Positions 1 through 6,705 of a stretch of DNA of 16,140 nt are shown in pieces. The notes under the pieces were generated by a model that was not told where the DNA came from, made no database searches, and saw only the letters and a list, made by a program, of their open reading frames with translations. Numbering within the stretch: the first letter of the stretch is position 1; each line of letters opens with the position of its first letter. The translations under genes were made by a program, and so were the position numbers. The stretch comes from JBKHJZ01 sp046537875 (GTDB lineage: Bacteria; Actinomycetota; Acidimicrobiia; Acidimicrobiales; VFJN01), in contig JBKHJZ010000062.1 in NCBI GenBank assembly GCA_046537875.1, positions 1 to 16,140 of the forward strand. The letters run 5' to 3'.

Positions 1-53
1 AGACCGACAGCCGGTCGGACAGCGACGGCGACCAGTGCTTCCAGGTCGACTGA
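1..53 (+). CDS. 3' end of an upstream gene (partial, unknown product)
   Basis: Reading from base 3, an open frame runs in from the left edge for 16 codons and stops at TGA 51-53. All 16 sense codons end in G or C, the third-position signature of true genes in this window, so I take it as the tail of a real gene. The visible C-terminus is hydrophilic and rich in Ser and Asp, ending in Cys-Phe-Gln-Val-Asp. Too little is present to name a family. Confidence 0.5.
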   Translation, partial: TDSRSDSDGDQCFQVD

Positions 54-194
54 CAACGACCGACGTGAGGTCGAGCGTCCGGCCGCCGTCGCAGGATCGC
101 TGACCGACGCAGCGCGATCGCGCGCGACCGGTGTCGAGGCCCGAAACGGCGGGTAGGCGAATCGACGCACCGCTGGTGACGACGGGAGCGCCGC
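54..194. other. Intergenic spacer before the NTF2-like gene
   Basis: No convincing small gene lies here. The spacer contains a perfect 12-bp GC-rich palindrome, GCGCGATCGCGC, at 112-123, which is not remarkable in DNA of this composition. A ribosome-binding sequence GGGAG at 184-188 sits 6 nt before the ATG at 195. I see no confident -10/-35 promoter. Confidence 0.4.
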
Positions 195-569
195 ATGTCC
201 TCACCCACGTCCTCGCACGCCCACGTGGTCGAGCTCGAACGGGCCGGGTGGCAGGCCCTGTCCACCCCGGGCGAGGCGGCCGCCGCGTTCTACCAGCGGG
301 TGCTGGCCTCCAGCGTCCTGATGCTGCTCCCCGGTGGGACGGTGATCGACCACCGGGACCGGGTGGTCGAGTCGATGCGGGGGGCACCGTGGGACGAGTT
401 CGAGCTGTCCGACGAGCGCGTGCTCGCCCTGACCGAGGACAGCGCGGTTCTCGCCTACCGGGCCCGGGCGCGCCGCGGCGACACCGATTACGAGGCCCTC
501 GTCAACAGCACGTACGTCCGCGAGGACGGTGCCTGGCGCCTGGCGCTCCACCAGCAGACGCCGATCTGA
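195..569 (+). CDS. NTF2/SnoaL-like small protein (DUF4440-type fold)
   Basis: A 124-residue protein with the size and pattern of the NTF2-like superfamily, which includes SnoaL cyclases, DUF4440 proteins and ketosteroid-isomerase-like domains. An N-terminal helical stretch is followed by alternating beta strands, and the C-terminus has the strand pattern YVREDGAWRLALHQQTPI that closes the cone-shaped fold in DUF4440 proteins. The ATG at 195 is preceded by GGGAG 6 nt upstream, which fixes the start. There is no signal peptide or membrane segment, so it should be cytosolic. The superfamily covers enzymes, stress proteins and binding proteins, and no catalytic set can be assigned by eye, so substrate and role are unknown. 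It converges on the thioesterase gene with a 49-bp gap. Confidence 0.75.
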   Translation: MSSPTSSHAHVVELERAGWQALSTPGEAAAAFYQRVLASSVLMLLPGGTVIDHRDRVVESMRGAPWDEFELSDERVLALTEDSAVLAYRARARRGDTDYEALVNSTYVREDGAWRLALHQQTPI

Positions 570-618
570 CCGCAAGCCGGCGCGCCGGATCTCCCGACGA
601 CGGGCCGACGTCGCCGGA

Positions 619-1056
619 TCAGCGCGAAGGCAGCACCATCTGGGTGCAGCGGAACAGCGCGATCGTCCGCCCCGACGACTCGTTGGTGACCTCCGCATCC
701 CAGACGTGGGTCTGGCGCCCGAGGTGCGCGGGCACGCACCGGCAGCTCACCCGTTCGCCCAGCCGCGCCGACGAGACGAAGTTGCTCTTCAGCTCGATCG
801 TCGTGAAGGACGCACCCTCGGGGATGTTGGCGCCGCAGCCGATGGCCGCGCAGGTGTCCGCGAGCGCGATGACGGCCGGGGCGAACAGGAACCCGGTCCC
901 CGCGATCAGGTTCTCGGTCACGTCGATGTGCCCGGTCACCAGGTCGGGCCCCGCGTGGTCGAACACGCAGCCCAGCTGACCCGGCACCCGCGGGCCGAAG
1001 AACTCGGTCATGTCGCGTGCCCGCGCCAGCGGATCGATGCGGTCGTCCGGCGACAT
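619..1056 (-). CDS. PaaI-like hotdog-fold thioesterase
   Basis: A 145-residue protein matching the single-domain hotdog thioesterases (PaaI/4HBT group), which hydrolyse acyl-CoA thioesters in the cytosol. The central stretch APAVIALADTCAAIG (about residues 59-73) is the hotdog helix with its conserved acidic residue, Asp67. It is followed by the typical strands TTIELKSNF and the C-terminal half RQTHVWDAEV. The usual His-Gly-Gly loop before the helix is replaced by a Gly-Thr-Gly-Phe-Leu-Phe stretch, a variant seen in some PaaI-like branches. The start is chosen as ATG at 1054-1056; an in-frame ATG at 1009-1011 (residue 16) is possible, and neither has a strong ribosome-binding site. It lies 29 bp downstream of the alpha-hydroxy-acid dehydrogenase on the same strand, so co-transcription is likely. 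The acyl substrate is unknown. Confidence 0.8.
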   Translation of the reverse strand: MSPDDRIDPLARARDMTEFFGPRVPGQLGCVFDHAGPDLVTGHIDVTENLIAGTGFLFAPAVIALADTCAAIGCGANIPEGASFTTIELKSNFVSSARLGERVSCRCVPAHLGRQTHVWDAEVTNESSGRTIALFRCTQMVLPSR

Positions 1057-1085
1057 CACCGCCCGGACGCTACTCGGCCCCGCCG

Positions 1086-2273
1086 TCAGCGGGCCGGTGC
1101 AGGGGTGGCCAGGGCCGAGGGGTCCAGGTCGTTGATGTCGGTGACGCCGGTGAGGCCGAGCGCCACGTCGATGTCGGCGCGCATCACGTCGAGGACGTGC
1201 CGGACCCCGGCCTCGCCCCGGGCCGCGACCGCCCATGCCCAGGCCCGGCCGACCAGGCAGGCACGGGCACCGAGGGCGAGGAACTTCACGACGTCGAGCC
1301 CGTTGCGCACGCCGCCGTCGACCAGCACCTCCACCCGGTCGCCGACCGCCTCGACCACGCCGGGGAGCGCCCGCACGGTCGAGGGCACGGCGTCGAGCTG
1401 CCGGCCACCGTGGTTGGACACCACGATCGCGTCGACGCCGGCGTCCGCGGCGGCGCAGGCGTCCTCCGGGTCGAGCACGCCCTTGACGATCAGCTTGCCG
1501 TCCCACATGCCGCGGACCCAGGCGATGTCGTCCCAGGTCACGCTGGGGTCGAACTGGTGGTCCACCCAGCGGCGGAACGCCGCGGGCGTGCGGGCCCCCG
1601 GGACCACCGTCTCGAGGTTGCCGAAGGTGAGCGGTCTGCCGCCGATCGCGACCTGCCTCACCCAGCGCGGGTGGGAGGCGATGTCGGCGGCGCGCCGCAC
1701 CTTGGCCCAGGGCGTGGTGGCCGACACCATCGCGTTGCGGGTGTCGCGATGGCGCGCGCCCACCACCGCCAGGTCGACGGTGAGCATCAGGACCGGGCTT
1801 CCCACGGCCGCCGCGGTCGCGATCAGCTCCTCCGCGCGGCTGCGGTCGCGCATGACGTAGAGCTGGAACCAGGGGGGCGTGCCGGTGGCCGCGGCCACCT
1901 CCTCGATGCCGCAGATCGAGACGGTCGACTCGACGAACGGCACGCCGGCCGCCTCGGCGGCCCGCGCCGCCTGGACCTCGGCCCGCCGGGCGAACATCCC
2001 GCCGAGGCCCACCGGCCCCAGGATCACCGGCAGGCGTAGCGACTGCCCGAGCACCTCCACCGCCTGGGAGCGGTTGGTGACGTCGCGCATGACCCGCTGG
2101 CGCAAGGTGATGCCGTCGAGATCCGCCACGTTGGCCCGCATGGTGGACTCCTCGTAGGCGCCGCCGTCGATGTAGTCGAAGAGCTGCCGGGGCAGGCGCC
2201 GGCGGGCGAGCTCGCGGTAGTCGGCCACCGTGGCCGGTGCGAGGCCGAGTGGACGGTCCGGGGAGAATCGCAT
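1086..2273 (-). CDS. FMN-dependent alpha-hydroxy-acid dehydrogenase (L-lactate dehydrogenase-like)
   Basis: A 395-residue protein, the usual full length for the FMN-dependent alpha-hydroxy-acid oxidase/dehydrogenase family (LldD, glycolate oxidase, mandelate dehydrogenase). These TIM-barrel flavoenzymes oxidise an L-2-hydroxy acid to the 2-oxo acid. Visible signatures are FDYIDGGA (Tyr34), WFQLYV, the active-site signature SNHGGRQLD with catalytic base His288 and substrate-binding Arg291, and the FMN-phosphate region VDGGVRNGLDVVKFLALGA. Similarity is closest to LldD-type lactate dehydrogenases, but lactate is not proven as substrate. I chose the ATG at 2271-2273; a longer frame reaches 2354, but its extra 27 residues look non-homologous. 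No Shine-Dalgarno precedes this ATG, and a TAnnnT box lies 8 nt upstream, so leaderless initiation is plausible. The thioesterase follows on the same strand. Confidence 0.92.
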   Translation of the reverse strand: MRFSPDRPLGLAPATVADYRELARRRLPRQLFDYIDGGAYEESTMRANVADLDGITLRQRVMRDVTNRSQAVEVLGQSLRLPVILGPVGLGGMFARRAEVQAARAAEAAGVPFVESTVSICGIEEVAAATGTPPWFQLYVMRDRSRAEELIATAAAVGSPVLMLTVDLAVVGARHRDTRNAMVSATTPWAKVRRAADIASHPRWVRQVAIGGRPLTFGNLETVVPGARTPAAFRRWVDHQFDPSVTWDDIAWVRGMWDGKLIVKGVLDPEDACAAADAGVDAIVVSNHGGRQLDAVPSTVRALPGVVEAVGDRVEVLVDGGVRNGLDVVKFLALGARACLVGRAWAWAVAARGEAGVRHVLDVMRADIDVALGLTGVTDINDLDPSALATPAPAR

Positions 2274-2398
2274 GTGGCGACACACTAGGACGGCCCGCGA
2301 GCGCCAGGTCCCGGAATCCGCGAATCTCTGCGGTGATCCGCCGTCGCGGCGCACGGCGCGTGCGTGGCGCCGGGAGCCGACCGACCACGGGAGATGCC
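2274..2398. promoter_or_regulatory. Divergent promoter region, dehydrogenase / arylsulfatase
   Basis: This 125-bp spacer separates two divergent transcription units and must hold promoters for both. On the minus strand, TAGTGT (plus-strand 2282-2287) fits the actinobacterial TAnnnT -10 pattern and ends 8 nt before the ATG of the dehydrogenase, compatible with a leaderless transcript. On the plus strand, GGGAG at 2389-2393 lies 5 nt before the arylsulfatase ATG. I see no clear operator palindrome. Confidence 0.45.
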
Positions 2399-4678
2399 AT
2401 GGAGCCGCACGAGTTCGCCGGGACGATCTCGCCGTACCACTGGGACGCCGTGCCCCACTGGCCCGAGATCCCGCGGCCTCCTGACGGCGCCCCGAACGTC
2501 GTCATCGTGCTGCTCGACGACGTGGGGTTCGCCCAGCTCGGGTGCTTCGGCTCCGACCTGGCCACGCCCCACATCGACGCGCTCGCCTCGGGCGGGCTCC
2601 GCTACGCCAACTTCCACACCACCGCGCTCTGCTCGCCCACCCGGGCCGCCGTGCTCACCGGCAGGAACCACCACGCCGCCGGCATGGGGCGGATCGCCGA
2701 GCTCGCCGCCGGGTTTCCCGGCTACGACGCCCGCATCCCGCGCTCGGTCGGGTTCCTGCCGGAGATGCTCACCCCCCACGGCTACGCGGCCTACGCGGTG
2801 GGGAAGTGGCACCTGACCCCGGAGGAGGAGGCCCACCTCGGGGCCAGCCGCGAGCGCTGGCCGCTCGGGCGGGGCTTCGAGCGCTTCTACGGCTTCTTCG
2901 CCGGCGAGACCCACCAGAACGCGCCCGCCCTCGTCCACGACAACCACCAGGTCCTCCCGCCCCGCACTCCGGAGGACGGCTACCACCTCACCGAGGACCT
3001 CGTCGACCACGCCATCGACTTCCTCGTCGACCTGCGCCACGCCGATCCCGACAAGCCGTTCCTGCTGTACGTGGCGCCCGGGGCGTGCCACTCGCCCCAC
3101 CAGGCGCCCCGCGAGTGGATCGACCGCTACCGCGGCGCGTTCGACCGCGGCTGGGACGAGTGGCGGGAGCGGACGCTGGCCCGCCAGATCGAGATGGGCC
3201 TCCTGCCCGGGGGCACCCGGCTCTCGCCCCGCCCCGACTGGGTGCCCGCCTGGGACTCGCTCGACGACCGGACCCGCACGGTCTACGCCCGCTACATGGA
3301 GGCCTTCGCCGGCTTCCTGTCGCACACCGACCATCACCTCGGGCGCCTGGTCGAGCACCTCCGGGACACCGGCGAGCTCGACTCCACGCTGGTGATGGTG
3401 ATGTCGGACAACGGGGCGAGCTCCGAGGGCGGGCCGATCGGGTCGCTGAACGACGTCCGGTCCTGGAACGTCGTGCCGCAGTCGGTCGACGAGGCATGGG
3501 AGCGGCTCGACGAGATCGGGGGGCCCCGGATCCACAACAACTACCCCTGGGGCTGGACCGTGGCCGGCAACACGCCCTTCCGGCGGTGGAAGCGCGAGGT
3601 CCACGAGGGGGGCGTCGCCGATCCGCTGGTGGTGCACTGGCCGGAGCGGGCGCGGGACGGCGACGGTGGTGGGATCCGGCGCCAGTACGTGCACGCGATC
3701 GACGTGGTCCCGACCGTGCTCGAGGCGGTCGGCATCGGGGCGCCGGCGGAGATCCGGGGCGTCGCGCAGCGCCCGATCGACGGGATCAGCTTCCTCGCTA
3801 CGCTGACCGACCCCGAGGCGCCCGACCGCCACGTCACGCAGTACTACGAGATGTTCGGCTGCCGGGCCCTCTACCACGACGGCTGGAAGGCCGTGGTGTA
3901 CCACCCGATCCAGGACGAGAAGCCGGGGCTCGACCGGGCGCCGTGGGAGCTGTACGACCTGCGGGCCGACCCCACCGAGTGCGACGACCTGGCCGCGGCC
4001 GAGCCGGAGCGGCTGCGGGAGATGATCGAGCGCTGGTGGGTGGAGGCCGCCCGCCACCAGGTGCTCCCCCTCGACAACCGGCCGTTCTCCGAGCTGGTGC
4101 TCGACCGGCCGAGCGGCATCCGCCCCCGGCGGCGCTACGTCTACCGGCCGCACGCCGCGATGGTGCCCGAGGCGGTGGCGGTGAACGTCCGCAACCGCCC
4201 GCACACCGTGCGGGCCACCGTGGAGGTCCCCGAGGGCGGGGCACGCGGCGTGATCATCTCGCAGGGATCGGTCCTGGGCGGCTGGGTCCTGTACCTCACC
4301 GACGGCGGCTGCCCCGCGTACGTGCACAACCTGTCGGGCAGGGAGCAGCACCGGGTGGCCTCGGGCACCGCCCTGGCGCCCGGGACGCACCCGGTCGAGC
4401 TCCGTTACGGACAGGCCGCCGAGGCGCCCAGGCGGGTGGAGATCCTGGTCGACGACCGGGTGGTGGCCAGCGGCGACATCCCCACGTTCACGTGGAGCCG
4501 CTTCTCGCTCACCGGTGCCGGGCTGTGCTGCGGCTGGGCGGCGGCCCCCGCGGTCGCGGACGACATCGTGGCGCCCGCCCGGTTCACCGGGGGCCTCGCC
4601 CCGGTGGAGGTCGAGGTGGACGGCGAGCCGGTGGTCGACGCCGTCGCCGAGGCGCTCGACGCGATCACCAGCCAGTGA
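2399..4678 (+). CDS. Arylsulfatase (formylglycine-dependent sulfatase)
   Basis: A 759-residue type I sulfatase that hydrolyses sulfate esters. The N-terminal alkaline-phosphatase-like domain shows VVIVLLDDVGF with metal ligands Asp40 and Asp41. The activation motif LCSPTRAAVLTG carries Cys78, the residue oxidised to formylglycine in the CxPxR motif. The second signature AVGKWHL has Lys136 and His138, and MSDNGAS has metal ligands Asp337 and Asn338. From about residue 590 there is an extra beta-rich C-terminal region of about 165 residues, making the protein longer than classic AtsA-type enzymes of about 530 residues but similar in size to other long bacterial arylsulfatases. The ATG at 2399 has GGGAG 5 nt upstream; the longer open frame (from 2237) overlaps the divergent gene. 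No signal peptide is evident, so a cytosolic site is likely. No formylglycine-generating enzyme gene is in the window. A methyltransferase follows 37 bp later. The natural substrate is unknown. Confidence 0.92.
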   Translation: MEPHEFAGTISPYHWDAVPHWPEIPRPPDGAPNVVIVLLDDVGFAQLGCFGSDLATPHIDALASGGLRYANFHTTALCSPTRAAVLTGRNHHAAGMGRIAELAAGFPGYDARIPRSVGFLPEMLTPHGYAAYAVGKWHLTPEEEAHLGASRERWPLGRGFERFYGFFAGETHQNAPALVHDNHQVLPPRTPEDGYHLTEDLVDHAIDFLVDLRHADPDKPFLLYVAPGACHSPHQAPREWIDRYRGAFDRGWDEWRERTLARQIEMGLLPGGTRLSPRPDWVPAWDSLDDRTRTVYARYMEAFAGFLSHTDHHLGRLVEHLRDTGELDSTLVMVMSDNGASSEGGPIGSLNDVRSWNVVPQSVDEAWERLDEIGGPRIHNNYPWGWTVAGNTPFRRWKREVHEGGVADPLVVHWPERARDGDGGGIRRQYVHAIDVVPTVLEAVGIGAPAEIRGVAQRPIDGISFLATLTDPEAPDRHVTQYYEMFGCRALYHDGWKAVVYHPIQDEKPGLDRAPWELYDLRADPTECDDLAAAEPERLREMIERWWVEAARHQVLPLDNRPFSELVLDRPSGIRPRRRYVYRPHAAMVPEAVAVNVRNRPHTVRATVEVPEGGARGVIISQGSVLGGWVLYLTDGGCPAYVHNLSGREQHRVASGTALAPGTHPVELRYGQAAEAPRRVEILVDDRVVASGDIPTFTWSRFSLTGAGLCCGWAAAPAVADDIVAPARFTGGLAPVEVEVDGEPVVDAVAEALDAITSQ

Positions 4679-4715
4679 GGTCCTGACTCGTGGAGCAACG
4701 GGCCGGAGAGCTGCG

Positions 4716-5552
4716 ATGAGCGAGACCTACGTGCACGGGTACCACCAGCGCGAGAACGAGCGCCTGGGGGACCAGGCGGGGACCCTCGTCGAACTGCTGC
4801 ACTCCGACACCGCCTACCCCGCCGGGAGCCGGGTGCTGGAGGCGGGGTGCGGGGTCGGCGCCCAGACGGTCACGCTCGCTCAGCGGAGCCCGGACGCCCG
4901 GTTCGTGTCGGTCGACGTGTCCGCGGACTCGATCGCCGAGGCCGAACGGCGGGTGGCCGGGGCGGGCGTCGACAACGTGGAGCTCCGGCAGGCCGACATC
5001 TTCGCCCTGCCCTTCGCGGCCGGGTCGTTCGACCACGTGTTCGTCTGCTTCGTCCTGGAGCACCTCTCGCGACCCGTCGAGGCGCTGACGAGGCTCGGGC
5101 GGCTGCTCGTTCCCGGGGGCACGATCACGGTCATCGAGGGCGACCACGGGTCGGCCCTGTTCCACCCCGACAGCCCGGCCGCCCGCGCCGCGATCCGGTG
5201 CCTGGTGACGTTGCAGCGGCGGGCCGGGGGCAACGCCCTGATCGGCCGCCAGCTCCACCCACTGATGGCCGCGGCCGGCTTCGACACCGTGCGCGTCTCT
5301 CCCCGGATGGTGTACGCCGACCTGACCCGGCCCGACCTCGTCGACGGCTTCACGCGCAGGACGTTCACCGCCATGATCGAGGGCGTGCGCGACCCGGCGA
5401 TCCGGGCGGGCCTCATCGAGCCGGAGACGTTCGACGCGGGCGTGCGGGATCTCCACCGGACGGCGGAGGCCGACGGCGTGTTCTGCTACACGTTCTTCAA
5501 GGGCGTGGCCGAGAAGCGCCCGCCGGCGGGGCCGGTCGACGGCATCGACTGA
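4716..5552 (+). CDS. Class I SAM-dependent methyltransferase
   Basis: A 278-residue class I (Rossmann-fold) methyltransferase. Motif I is VLEAGCGVG at residues 40-48, the SAM ribose-binding acid is Asp67 in VSVDVS, and the adenine-binding region is RQADIFALPF. The post-motif helix is FVLEHLSRPVEAL, and LLVPGGTITVIEGDHGS is the motif IV/V strand region. The N-terminus ETYVHGYHQREN and the roughly 100-residue C-terminal cap are typical of a small-molecule methyltransferase subfamily without an assigned substrate. The ATG at 4716 follows GGAGAG (4705-4710) with 5-nt spacing. It starts 37 bp after the arylsulfatase stop on the same strand, so the two are probably one transcript. A joint role, such as processing a sulfated and methylated small molecule, is only inference. 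Confidence 0.87.
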   Translation: MSETYVHGYHQRENERLGDQAGTLVELLHSDTAYPAGSRVLEAGCGVGAQTVTLAQRSPDARFVSVDVSADSIAEAERRVAGAGVDNVELRQADIFALPFAAGSFDHVFVCFVLEHLSRPVEALTRLGRLLVPGGTITVIEGDHGSALFHPDSPAARAAIRCLVTLQRRAGGNALIGRQLHPLMAAAGFDTVRVSPRMVYADLTRPDLVDGFTRRTFTAMIEGVRDPAIRAGLIEPETFDAGVRDLHRTAEADGVFCYTFFKGVAEKRPPAGPVDGID

Positions 5553-5611
5553 CGATCTCGGGAGACCGGCGATCTCCGCCGGGGGTTCGGGCGCGCGTCC
5601 GGCGGTTCCGG
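5553..5611. terminator. Convergent gene-end spacer with a weak hairpin
   Basis: This 59-bp spacer lies between the stops of the methyltransferase (plus) and the questin-oxidase-like gene (minus). It contains GGAGA (5561-5565) facing TCTCC (5573-5577) across a 7-nt loop, a 5-bp stem that could contribute to bidirectional termination. There is no U-tract, so this is weak evidence. Confidence 0.25.
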
Positions 5612-6679
5612 TCACCACGGGGGGAGCTGCGCGAGCACGTGGTCCGCGGCGCGCAGGTAGACGGGGTCGGGGTTGCGGGCGTGCTCCCGGAGGCAGGCCT
5701 CGGTGAACTTGAGCACGTGGGTGTCGCGGTGCTCGACCGCGCGGGCGAGCAGCTCGGAGGGTGCCGGCGGGTCGGCGGGGTCGTCCGCCGGTGCCAGCTC
5801 GGTCGCCTGCGGCGACGTGAACCCGCAGACGACGGCGGCGCTCACGTGCCAGAGCTGCGCGTAGAGCGCATCGATCGTCATGCCGGGAAGGTGCGGCTGG
5901 AGCGTCCGCACGGCCACAGTCGGCGTGACCGCGTGGACGACCCCGACGACGACGGGGCCCGACGTGGAGAGCACCATCCGGCAGGCCGCTGCGGTGAGGT
6001 CGCCGAGCGCGCCGTCGAGGGACGCCGGTTGGCCCAACGCCTCGACGGCGGCCGGGAAGCGATGCAGCTCGCCGATCCGGGCGAACGTGCCGGCCTCGAT
6101 CGGCGACCAGCCGTCCCGGGGGCGCGGCAGCCGGGCGATCGCCTCGGGCAGCGGGAGCGGTCCGTCGAGACGAGGCCGGCCCGGGATGGCCTTGAAGGCC
6201 GCGGCCCAGAAGGCGAGGCCCTTCGCCAGCTCGTCCAGCTGGAGGGCCGAGGGCGGACCTTCGGCCGGCAGGGCCCGGACCGCGTGGGCGGTCCGGATCA
6301 GGCCGTGGGTCAGCGCTCCGGCGTGCCCGGGCAGCAGCCTGGGCACCCAGCGCCCCACCACGTCGGGCCAGGACGCCGTCCGGAGCTCGCGACCGAACAT
6401 CGTCTCCCAGTCCGACACCCGGCCCATGTCGCCGAGCGCCGGCAGCCAGCTCGTCTCGTCCCGGGGATCGATGGGCTCGGTCGGCGCAGGTGCCTCCAGG
6501 GGCTCGTGCCGGGCCTTGTAGGTCTCGACCCAGCGGCCGACGAGGTCGTCGTGGCCCAGGGTGCTGAGCGTCTCGGCCCCCATCGGGCCGTGGGACGCGA
6601 AGCCGGGTGCGTCGAGGTAGCCGTAGCCCTCGAGCCGGCAGAGCGCGTCGTTGAGCGCGTCCGACCTGGTGATCGCCAT
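5612..6679 (-). CDS. Questin oxidase family protein
   Basis: A 355-residue protein resembling the questin oxidase-like family (Pfam Questin_oxidase, formerly DUF4243). The founding fungal members, GedK and AflY, carry out Baeyer-Villiger-type ring opening of anthraquinone or related polyketide intermediates. Visible hallmarks are the N-terminal SHGPMGAETLSTLGHDDL with His30 and His43, the stretch SWLPALGDMGRVSDWETMFG, and the histidine-bearing helix ALTHGLIRTAHAVRAL (His125). No Rossmann GxGxxG motif is evident, in keeping with this family being unlike classic flavin BVMOs. The ATG at 6677-6679 has a perfect AGGAGG 5 nt upstream. It lies 26 bp downstream of the MmpL exporter on the same strand, so the pair is an operon. 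Bacterial members are poorly characterised; the substrate is unknown and the enzymatic role is inferred from the family. Confidence 0.8.
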   Translation of the reverse strand: MAITRSDALNDALCRLEGYGYLDAPGFASHGPMGAETLSTLGHDDLVGRWVETYKARHEPLEAPAPTEPIDPRDETSWLPALGDMGRVSDWETMFGRELRTASWPDVVGRWVPRLLPGHAGALTHGLIRTAHAVRALPAEGPPSALQLDELAKGLAFWAAAFKAIPGRPRLDGPLPLPEAIARLPRPRDGWSPIEAGTFARIGELHRFPAAVEALGQPASLDGALGDLTAAACRMVLSTSGPVVVGVVHAVTPTVAVRTLQPHLPGMTIDALYAQLWHVSAAVVCGFTSPQATELAPADDPADPPAPSELLARAVEHRDTHVLKFTEACLREHARNPDPVYLRAADHVLAQLPPW

Positions 6680-6705
6680 GGATGCCTCCTGGGTGTGGGC
6701 GGCGG

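Noticed and set aside
569..619. Strong terminator between the NTF2-like gene and the thioesterase
   Set aside because: CCGGCGCGCCGG (577-588) is a loop-less palindrome and CCCG/CGGG (593-604) is only 4 bp, so neither is a convincing hairpin.
619..2574. Single 651-codon minus-strand protein spanning dehydrogenase and thioesterase
   Set aside because: Only the C-terminal 145 residues resemble a protein family; the rest is out of frame with the well-supported dehydrogenase, so the start is placed at 1056.
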